DNA of 20,608 bases, from IMG/VR virus record IMGVR_UViG_3300029286_000951, positions 1-20,608 of that record, one strand, 5' to 3'. The position numbers were made by a program, and so were the translations under genes. The notes under the pieces are model-generated. The model worked only from the letters and a program-made list of their open reading frames with translations, was not told the origin of the DNA and made no database searches. Positions 16,032 to 20,608 of this stretch are shown here, piece by piece; position 1 is the stretch's first letter; each line of letters opens with the position of its first letter. The DNA comes from a virus.

Positions 16032-17379
16032 TATTATATCCTATTGGAGGAACTGATGTATTTTCTTTAGCTTTATCTAATTCTTCTTGATTAATACTAT
16101 CCATATCAACTAAACCAACACCACTAAATCTATCTCTAATAGAAGCTTCATCTTCTACTGTGTAATGAACTGCTGTAGAAAGATTAAGAAGATTAAGAAC
16201 ATTTGCAAGACCTTCCAAATCATCATCTCTAACAGGTTCAAATTTCCATTCGCCATAATTGTCCTGTGGTCCGAAATTATATTCTATCATTGGTTTTATT
16301 AATTGGTCTATTAATATAACGCCTAATTCTTCTCTAATAGATTCTATAAGAAGTAAGAAAATATCTAAAGAAGTCTCTACTTTAGCTCTACTACCAGAAT
16401 CTGTACTTGTAATTAAATCTTCAGGAATTAACATACTCTTAAATAGTTCTTTATTATGATATTTAATTGAGTTTTCATATCCTTCGCCATTATTATTGGA
16501 TTCTAGCAATTTAAAATCGAATGTTTCATCTGGACCAGATTCTATTGCTAATCCATTGCCAGGAGCTAATAATCCAATAAATTGTCCATAATAATCACTA
16601 TTGGTAATAATTCTACCATTTTCATCCATTTGTGTTCCTTTAGGCACACTAAAAATTGGTGTTGGATGAGCAAATCTTTCTAAGAAAATACTCCAATATA
16701 ATTCTAATTTAGATTTCATATACCAGGATTGTCTTGCTTTATCTGTTAATCTTCTACCAAATATATCTTCAGTTAATTCTTTCTGGAAAGGCCAATAAAT
16801 AACATCTTCAGCTTTATGAACAATTTCTATTTCATTCATTTTCCATCTTTTTTGTACAAATTCAGTTACTTTTCCAGATTCAGGATTATATTTAATACCA
16901 ATTGAATTATCAAATCTGTCGAAGAATGTTAATGGATTAATTAGATTAATAGCATCTACTGTCCAAGTTCCATCTTTAGTATTCCATACTTTTTCAGCGA
17001 CAGCAAAACCAGCCCACAAGCAGGACAATAAAGAAGATGTTACGCCTCTCATTCCACCATTAACTTGTTCTAAAGCTTCATCAATAAATGCATTAATATT
17101 TTCATCTTCGTGGTTATAGTTTCCTAACTTAGATAAAATAAATTGGCGAATAATAGTAATACAAGAACCAACTGTAGGATCATAAGAAGACATTAAATAT
17201 CCATCAATAATAGCTTCTTGAATAGTTGGTAATCTTTTATAAGGACCTGTTTCATATTGCATCCAATCTTGAGGAGCAGTTCTGCTGCTTGACAAATTAG
17301 ATACCTTTGGTTTAGAATTATCCACAAATGTTTCAATGTTTTTCTTATTATGAATATTTTTTCTATTTCTTGAACTCAT
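16015..17379 (-). CDS. Portal protein (Mu gp29-like, DUF935 type)
   Basis: A 454-residue protein with the DUF935 layout. After a basic, disordered N-terminus comes RLPTIQEAIIDGYLMSSYDP (54-73) and TVGSCITIIRQFILSKLG. GVTSSLLSCLWAGFAVAEKV (115-134) is followed by a beta segment with KVTEFVQKRWKMNEIEIV, and FGRRLTDKARQSWYMKSKLE for the stem. The mid-C-terminal part has LIPEDLITSTDSGSRAKVET and LIDQLIKPMIEYNFGP. Portals are the dodecameric DNA gate at one head vertex and bind the terminase. GAGGAG precedes the ATG, and the gene begins 3 bases after the large terminase stop. Confidence 0.92.
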   Translation of the reverse strand: MSSRNRKNIHNKKNIETFVDNSKPKVSNLSSSRTAPQDWMQYETGPYKRLPTIQEAIIDGYLMSSYDPTVGSCITIIRQFILSKLGNYNHEDENINAFIDEALEQVNGGMRGVTSSLLSCLWAGFAVAEKVWNTKDGTWTVDAINLINPLTFFDRFDNSIGIKYNPESGKVTEFVQKRWKMNEIEIVHKAEDVIYWPFQKELTEDIFGRRLTDKARQSWYMKSKLELYWSIFLERFAHPTPIFSVPKGTQMDENGRIITNSDYYGQFIGLLAPGNGLAIESGPDETFDFKLLESNNNGEGYENSIKYHNKELFKSMLIPEDLITSTDSGSRAKVETSLDIFLLLIESIREELGVILIDQLIKPMIEYNFGPQDNYGEWKFEPVRDDDLEGLANVLNLLNLSTAVHYTVEDEASIRDRFSGVGLVDMDSINQEELDKAKENTSVPPIGYNNGQSD

Positions 17380-17382
17380 ATT

Positions 17383-18672
17383 TTATCTCCTCGTAGTAAA
17401 TAATGATGCTCTGGCTGTTGTTGCTGTTTGAAATGATGTTACTGCATATCTAAGAGCATCTGGCCCATGATCATTACCTTCTGCTGGTTTATCCATCTTT
17501 ACTTTTCCTAATCTGTCCTGTGCCCAACAATAAGCATCAATTTCTGCTCTTAATTTAGGACAATCAGGTGATATCATCATTCCATTAGTCTGTGCAGCAG
17601 CTACAGATGTAATTCCTGGAATAATACTATTATCACCTTTAACAGCATTTAAATTAGCTCTTCTAAAAGCATCTATATTAGATGGTTCAGAAGGATCGCA
17701 ATAAAATGCTTCTATTCTATATTTATCTTGTAATTTCTTAGCAATACTAATCCAAGAATCTGAAGTATTATCAATTGCCCGCATCGTTTCATATTCTTCA
17801 TGCACAATCCATAATCTTCCATCAACAGTTTGCTGTACAATTACTATAACACCAGGATCAGTCCATCCCCAGTCAACACCAGCCACAGTTCTTTTTACCT
17901 GCAAATCTGGCGTTCCTACTTTAGAACTTAATCCTTGCCATATAACGCCTTCAAAACTAACAAATTCGCCATCTAATTCCTGTCTTGCAAAAGCACCAGT
18001 ATAAGCACTTCTTAATGATGTTACATAATCTGGACTTAAATAGATATTATGTTCTGTAGAACACTTAAATAATTGATAATTATAATCATCAACTAAATTA
18101 ATTTCATTAATATCCTGTTTTAATTGGAATGTTCTATATAGCCAATTCTTACCTCTTGGAGTTGTTGTTACCCATCCACCAGTAGGAAATCTAGGATCTC
18201 TAATTCTTCCTTGTAATATCTGAAATGCTTCACCATTAGTTTGTCCGCCTTCATCTAATCCAAAATAAGATAAATTAGGACCTCTTAAAGAGTCTGGATC
18301 ACCAGCTTGTCCAAAGAACAACATAGAACCATTAACAAATTCTGCTACCATATCTGTCTTATTATAATTTAATAGAAATCCATCAGATAATCTACATTGT
18401 TCTTGGAACTCTATAAGAATTGATTTTTTGAGCTGAACAAGAGTAGGTGATACTATAATTCCTCTACAGCCTGGATAAGTTGCTGCCCACCTAAGACTTT
18501 CCATTACATTAGCTAAAGACTTTCCACTTCCTATTCCACCAACATAAGCTCTAAATCTTTTATTAGAAGCTTTCAATTCTGGAGTAATAGGACACATCCC
18601 ATTATCGTGAAATAAACGCTGAGATGGTAATGGATTGTATTTAGGACCAATTGTTATAGTTTTAGTAGACAT
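17383..18672 (-). CDS. Terminase large subunit (ATPase-nuclease)
   Basis: From the start chosen at 18672 the protein has 429 residues. The ATPase has Walker A GGIGSGKS (45-52), Walker B LSYFGLDE (134-141) and the coupling motif TTTPRGK (169-175). The RuvC-like nuclease has acidic residues in VAGVDWGWTDPG (263-274, D267), FYCDPSEP (323-330, D326) and NDHGPDALRYA (400-410, D402/D405). It packages DNA into proheads and makes the packaging cuts. Upstream starts exist (ATG 18690, TTG 18702) but none has a ribosome binding site. The ATG at 18672 overlaps the stop of the 24-aa ORF in ATGTCTACTAA, so coupled translation is the best explanation. The motifs are independent of that choice. Confidence 0.95.
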   Translation of the reverse strand: MSTKTITIGPKYNPLPSQRLFHDNGMCPITPELKASNKRFRAYVGGIGSGKSLANVMESLRWAATYPGCRGIIVSPTLVQLKKSILIEFQEQCRLSDGFLLNYNKTDMVAEFVNGSMLFFGQAGDPDSLRGPNLSYFGLDEGGQTNGEAFQILQGRIRDPRFPTGGWVTTTPRGKNWLYRTFQLKQDINEINLVDDYNYQLFKCSTEHNIYLSPDYVTSLRSAYTGAFARQELDGEFVSFEGVIWQGLSSKVGTPDLQVKRTVAGVDWGWTDPGVIVIVQQTVDGRLWIVHEEYETMRAIDNTSDSWISIAKKLQDKYRIEAFYCDPSEPSNIDAFRRANLNAVKGDNSIIPGITSVAAAQTNGMMISPDCPKLRAEIDAYCWAQDRLGKVKMDKPAEGNDHGPDALRYAVTSFQTATTARASLFTTRR

Positions 18673-18736
18673 TGTTTGTTTTAATTCCATTCTGCGGGTC
18701 AAAATGACCCGCAGAATTATTACAAATAGTTTTCAT
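18662..18736 (-). CDS. 24-codon ORF linking the two terminase genes
   Basis: A frame too short for most callers: MKTICNNSAGHFDPQNGIKT ending NNVY. Its ATG lies 4 bases after the small terminase stop, behind GGAG located in that gene's last codons, giving a normal spacing. Its stop overlaps the large terminase ATG by 11 bases. The hairpin at 18689-18717 lies within it, encoding SAGHFDPQN. It may be a coupling leader that controls large terminase translation rather than a functional peptide. The frame and signals are visible; expression and role are inference. Confidence 0.55.
   Translation of the reverse strand: MKTICNNSAGHFDPQNGIKTNNVY
18689..18717 (-). repeat. 13-bp palindrome, second copy of the recurring hairpin
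   Basis: Perfect 13-base arms (18689-18701 and 18705-18717) around an AAA (TTT on the minus strand) loop. A 28-base block including the arms is identical to that at 7556-7583, more than 11 kb away. There is no U-tract on the minus strand, so it is not a simple terminator. It lies just before the large terminase start and inside the 24-aa ORF, so a structural control of translation or mRNA processing is possible. Confidence 0.8.
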
Positions 18737-18740
18737 ATAT

Positions 18741-19139
18741 TTACTCCGAGTTATTAACGACAGTTGGCACCTGGATTATGACCTGATTAACATTTTCAGG
18801 ATTAACTGAAACTAATCTATCTAAGATTTCTTGAGCAGCTTTAACAGCGTGTGGCTTTCCTGAGTCCATTGCCTTTTCAAGTGTTTTCCAAGCTTTAGCT
18901 ATAATACCATTACTGGTAATTTCTTTAATATATTCATCAACCAAAATTTTATATTCTGGCGTTTTCATATAATTATTTACTGTAGGACGACTAACGCCAA
19001 CTTCTTCTGCTATCTTAGATATTGATAATCCACGATCAACATTACATTCCAATATTCTTTGCATAATACCTAACTTCTTAGCACTAACATTATATAGTTT
19101 AGGAATTATTTCTTTTTTTTCTTCTTCTGTTAAGTTCAT
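18741..19139 (-). CDS. Terminase small subunit (putative)
   Basis: From the ATG at 19139 the protein has 132 residues. It contains a helix-turn-helix (about 39-58, SISKIAEEVGVSRPTVNNYM) after a helical N-terminus, a middle helix KILVDEYIKEITSNGIIAKA, and AVKAAQEILDRLVS near 98-111. DNA-binding HTH plus oligomerisation helices is the small terminase plan, and it lies directly before the large subunit, separated only by the 24-aa ORF. Upstream starts (ATG 19151, ATG 19193) are possible. The 19151 ATG abuts GGAG with no spacing, while the 19139 ATG has 12 bases. The start overlaps the zinc-ribbon gene by about 41 bases. The HTH shows a role in recognising phage DNA; other regulators could look alike. 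Confidence 0.8.
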   Translation of the reverse strand: MNLTEEEKKEIIPKLYNVSAKKLGIMQRILECNVDRGLSISKIAEEVGVSRPTVNNYMKTPEYKILVDEYIKEITSNGIIAKAWKTLEKAMDSGKPHAVKAAQEILDRLVSVNPENVNQVIIQVPTVVNNSE

Positions 19140-19275
19140 TATATTTTTCATCTCCAACATGAGAATTACAAGATGGACATACTTTATCCACACCTATGTC
19201 TTCTTTGTTCCATTCTTTTCCGCACCAATTGCATTTATATTTCTTTCTTATACTATAAGGATTGTTATTCATCAT
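19099..19275 (-). CDS. Small zinc-ribbon protein
   Basis: A 58-residue frame from the ATG at 19275, MMNNNPYSIRKKYKCNWCGK onward. Two knuckles, C15-x2-C18 (CNWC) and C33-x2-C36 (CPSC), form a zinc ribbon, and the tail is very basic (NRRRKKRNNS). The start overlaps the stop of the sigma region 2-like gene (AATGATGAATAA), so it is probably coupled to it; I see no separate binding site. Its own end overlaps the small terminase start. Zinc ribbons of this kind can bind nucleic acid or proteins such as RNA polymerase, but nothing here fixes the partner. The upstream in-frame ATG at 19335 lies inside the sigma-like gene and has no support. Confidence 0.75.
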   Translation of the reverse strand: MMNNNPYSIRKKYKCNWCGKEWNKEDIGVDKVCPSCNSHVGDEKYNELNRRRKKRNNS

Positions 19276-19564
19276 TTTCACATAATGGCTCATGGATATA
19301 TTTGCTTGCTCTTCTGATATGATTAAATGCTGCATTGTGAGCTAATGTTCTGATATAAGCTCTGGTGCAATTATCCATACCTAATCCAATATCTTCTATT
19401 TTATTAATATGTTCATATTTTTCCCATATTCTAATACATATAACTTGGACTATATCATCAATCTCACAGAATCTTGGACAGATATTCCATGCTTTCTTAG
19501 CCTCTCCCAAAATTGTAGAATAATATTTTTTAATTATATTATCATATTCATTAACACTATTCAT
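19265..19564 (-). CDS. Sigma-70 region 2-like protein
   Basis: A 99-residue protein, MNSVNEYDNIIKKYYSTILG onward. CPRFCEIDDIVQVICIRIWE (29-48) matches the region 2.1-2.2 core-binding pattern (L/I-D-D-L-V-Q-x-x-x-x-x-W), and RAYIRTLAHNAAFNHIRRAS (68-87) matches region 2.3-2.4, which melts and reads -10 DNA. There is no region 3 or 4; the protein ends soon after. The ATG at 19564 overlaps the stop of the region 4-like gene; a GTG at 19573 is an alternative. It probably binds RNA polymerase as half of a sigma factor, with the previous gene supplying the other half. Similarity is by motif only. Confidence 0.75.
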   Translation of the reverse strand: MNSVNEYDNIIKKYYSTILGEAKKAWNICPRFCEIDDIVQVICIRIWEKYEHINKIEDIGLGMDNCTRAYIRTLAHNAAFNHIRRASKYIHEPLCENDE

Positions 19565-19898
19565 TATTATCACACAATATACATATGATATTATTTTCCG
19601 CTCGTTTAATAATTTCCGATATAACTTGCTGACTTTTGTTTCTATTAGTAGCTATATCGAATTGTGTATTCTTACTATACCATCTATCTTTAGCAATAAT
19701 AGCATCATATTCATCTAACTTAGATATTGCATATTCTAAATCTAATACTATTTCTATCATATCATTAGTATTATAGACTAATTTCTGATAATCTATATTG
19801 AAACTACTTGGAATACCATAATTATATAATATTTCTTTAATTTCGCGATATGAATTAAGAGCTTGTTTTACTTTCGTTGGATTCCACCATGACTTCAT
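19557..19898 (-). CDS. Sigma-70 region 4-like HTH protein
   Basis: A 113-residue protein. The C-terminal half reads as sigma region 4: LEYAISKLDEYDAIIAKDRW (54-73), then TQFDIATNRNKSQQVISEII (78-97) followed by KRAEN. The HTH aligns without gaps to the canonical pattern T-Q-x-E-I-A-x-x-x-x-x-S-Q-x-x-V-S-x-I-x-K-R-A. The first 50 residues are helical and carry no region 2. It precedes the region 2-like gene and overlaps it by 8 bases, so the two halves are made together but in reversed order. AAGGAG lies 10 bases before the ATG. It may bind -35 DNA or act as an RNA polymerase co-activator. A generic phage RinA/ArpU-like regulator is the main alternative, since these share the region 4 HTH. Confidence 0.65.
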   Translation of the reverse strand: MKSWWNPTKVKQALNSYREIKEILYNYGIPSSFNIDYQKLVYNTNDMIEIVLDLEYAISKLDEYDAIIAKDRWYSKNTQFDIATNRNKSQQVISEIIKRAENNIICILCDNNE

Positions 19899-19998
19899 TC
19901 TGCTTTTTCTCCTTGTTTGTTATCCAAACTGATTTAGGACGTTTCTTGCCACGAAATTTAGATTGCCTTCTGGCTCGTCCATCATCTTCTTTATTCAT
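19855..19998 (-). CDS. Small basic protein (47 aa), unknown function
   Basis: A 47-residue frame, MNKEDDGRARRQSKFRGKKR through NESKTSS, with GGAGG 10 bases before the ATG. It is the first gene after the intergenic region holding the octamer array, so it opens the transcript carrying the sigma-like and terminase genes. It overlaps the start of the region 4-like gene by 44 bases, and that gene's binding site lies in its codons. The many Arg/Lys residues suggest nucleic-acid contact. I recognise no family. The strong ribosome binding site and tight overlap argue it is real. Confidence 0.65.
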   Translation of the reverse strand: MNKEDDGRARRQSKFRGKKRPKSVWITNKEKKQNEVMVESNESKTSS

Positions 19999-20042
19999 AA
20001 TTAATTATCCTCCTATATAATACCTGCTTTTTAATATTTACT

Positions 20043-20125
20043 ATTTTCTTACCTATTTCTTACTAGTTTTGTCATATATTATTCATATAATTCACATTTT
20101 CTTACTTCTTTCTTACTAGTTTGTT
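20043..20125 (-). repeat. Paired direct repeats carrying four GTAAGAAA octamers
   Basis: Two ~30-bp units (20043-20073 and 20096-20125) share CTAGTAAGAAA...GTAAGAAAAT read on the minus strand. Each holds two GTAAGAAA octamers, plus-strand tttcttac at 20045, 20056, 20098 and 20109. Spacing within pairs is 11 bp and between the units 53 bp, so all four sit nearly on one face of the helix. They lie before the first gene of the sigma/terminase operon. They are probable binding sites for a regulator or phage sigma factor; iterons of an origin are another option. Confidence 0.7.
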
Positions 20126-20156
20126 AAGTTAAAATCGTACATTTATTTGTATAATA

Positions 20157-20178
20157 AAGGGACTTCCCATGTCCCCTT
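20157..20178 (-). terminator. Terminator-like hairpin after the 78-aa gene
   Basis: On the minus strand AAGGGGAC and GTCCCTT pair around a 7-base loop with a single bulged base, followed by TTATTATA. It may end transcription of the upstream gene before the octamer array. The stem is short and the U-run interrupted, so strength is doubtful. Confidence 0.4.
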
Positions 20179-20264
20179 ATAAGATACTATAAGTATATAG
20201 TTAAAGATACTTCATAGAATCAACCCCTCATAAAATTAAAATCGAAATTAATACTGTTACATGA

Positions 20265-20297
20265 TTTGAATCAATCTGCCGTTTAGATTGATTCGAA
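20265..20297. repeat. 13-bp stem-loop
   Basis: Arms 20265-20277 and 20285-20297 pair over 13 positions (one T.G wobble in plus-strand RNA), around a 7-base loop, centred on GAATCAATCT/AGATTGATTC. No U-run follows on either strand. Possible regulator binding site or RNA stability element. Confidence 0.55.
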
Positions 20298-20332
20298 GCA
20301 CATCGTAGCGTAAGCGAAGATGAATAAACCAT

Positions 20333-20569
20333 TTAAGAATCCTTGAAATAATCTGGATAATTTAAAGTTAGGTAATAATATCCATCTAAAGATTTAATCA
20401 ATGCATCATATTCAATAATTGTGACAAGATATTCTTTCTTCTTGGTTAATTCGTACATATTATGAACATTATTGTAAGTATCTACAATTTCATTATATAA
20501 ATCTACGAATCCTTCTATTTTTAACAGTTTTTTCTTATTGTTCTTATATCTAATTGAGTGGACTTTCAT
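20333..20569 (-). CDS. Unknown small protein (78 aa)
   Basis: A 78-residue frame, MKVHSIRYKNNKKKLLKIEG onward, with AGGAG 5 bases before the ATG. It starts very basic and turns into acidic, Tyr-rich helical sequence (about 22-75, ending NYPDYFKDS). No membrane segment or Cys motif. It lies upstream of the long intergenic region, so it probably belongs to a different transcript, the end of an earlier operon. I recognise no family. Confidence 0.65.
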   Translation of the reverse strand: MKVHSIRYKNNKKKLLKIEGFVDLYNEIVDTYNNVHNMYELTKKKEYLVTIIEYDALIKSLDGYYYLTLNYPDYFKDS

Positions 20570-20608
20570 AGTTGCTCCTATATCTTAGTTCTAGATGTTC
20601 TGGATTCA

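Larger units (their letters stand above)
19999..20332. promoter_or_regulatory. Intergenic region between the 78-aa gene and the sigma/terminase operon
   Basis: About 330 bases with no convincing gene. It holds, from the upstream side, an imperfect hairpin near 20301-20322, a stem-loop at 20265-20297, the palindrome ACTATA-AGTA-TATAGT at 20186-20201, a terminator-like hairpin at 20157-20178, and four copies of an octamer (20045-20116). The promoter of the downstream operon should lie here. No clear -35/-10 pair for a housekeeping sigma is seen on the minus strand; TTAACA (20127-20122) and ATGACA (20075-20070) lie at matching places in the two repeats, but their partners at 17 bases are weak. 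Confidence 0.6.

Noticed and set aside
18673-18702. TTG start at 18702 or ATG at 18690 for the large terminase
   Set aside because: Both lie in or beside the hairpin with no ribosome binding site; ATG 18672 overlaps the stop of the 24-codon ORF and is better explained by coupling.
20140-20157. TATAAT on the plus strand near 20150 as a plus-strand promoter
   Set aside because: No acceptable -35 at 16-18 bases and no plus-strand gene downstream in the window.
20202-20216. Mini-frame MKYL-stop after AGGGG, possible leader peptide
   Set aside because: Four codons are too few to judge, and there is no matching amino-acid biosynthesis or attenuator context.
20225-20332. Minus-strand 34-codon frame MVYSSSLTLRCASNQSKRQI... 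just after the 78-aa gene, with AAGGA 7 bases before its ATG
   Set aside because: The binding site is plausible, but the frame runs through hairpin sequence, has random-looking composition and no family. I treat the region as regulatory; a short peptide is not excluded.
20570-20608. Tail end of an upstream minus-strand gene at the window's right edge
   Set aside because: All three frames hit stops within about 10 codons, so too little remains to say which frame, if any, is coding.
1-20608. tRNA genes, CRISPR array, insertion sequence, integrase, lysis or replication genes
   Set aside because: No cloverleaf, repeat-spacer pattern, transposase or related motifs were seen on either strand.

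Overview
This is one minus-strand block of a tailed double-stranded DNA phage (Caudoviricetes) or prophage. All convincing genes lie on the minus strand, so transcription runs from high to low coordinates. The DNA is AT-rich, and most genes have a strong AGGAGG-type ribosome binding site and overlap or nearly touch their neighbours. This fits a low-GC host, plausibly a Bacillota, but that is an inference. The tail genes include a tube protein, a frameshifted G/GT-type chaperone pair and a long tape measure, with no sheath gene seen, which suggests a long non-contractile (siphovirus-like) tail. The head genes are a mosaic: portal, head-morphogenesis and protease proteins resemble the Mu gp29/gpF/gpI families, while the order protease-scaffold, decoration, capsid is lambda-like.

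Right end (about 20608-18740). After an unknown 78-aa gene comes a roughly 330-bp intergenic region with hairpins and four copies of one octamer. Next are five overlapping small genes: a 47-aa basic protein, a protein resembling sigma-70 region 4, a protein resembling sigma-70 region 2, a two-CxxC zinc-ribbon protein and the terminase small subunit. The two sigma-like genes look like a sigma factor divided into two polypeptides, placed where a late-gene switch would be expected.

Head region (18736-11778). A 24-codon ORF carrying a strong hairpin links the small to the large terminase. Portal, head-morphogenesis protein, protease-scaffold (with an internal start for a separate scaffold), decoration protein and major capsid protein follow.

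Accessory genes sit between structural genes: an HNH endonuclease after the capsid gene, a glycosyltransferase-TPR protein before the head-tail connector, and a methyltransferase-glycosyltransferase fusion between the tail tube and its chaperone. Each is preceded by, or starts inside, an inverted repeat. The glycosyltransferases may modify virion proteins or the host surface.

Tail region (10018-1). Three connector or completion proteins, a 44-aa basic protein, the tail tube, the chaperone with a perfect C_CCT_TTA -1 slippery site, a 920-aa tape measure, and finally at least 943 residues of a large tail-tip, baseplate or fibre protein that runs off the window. No lysis, replication or integration genes and no tRNAs were seen.
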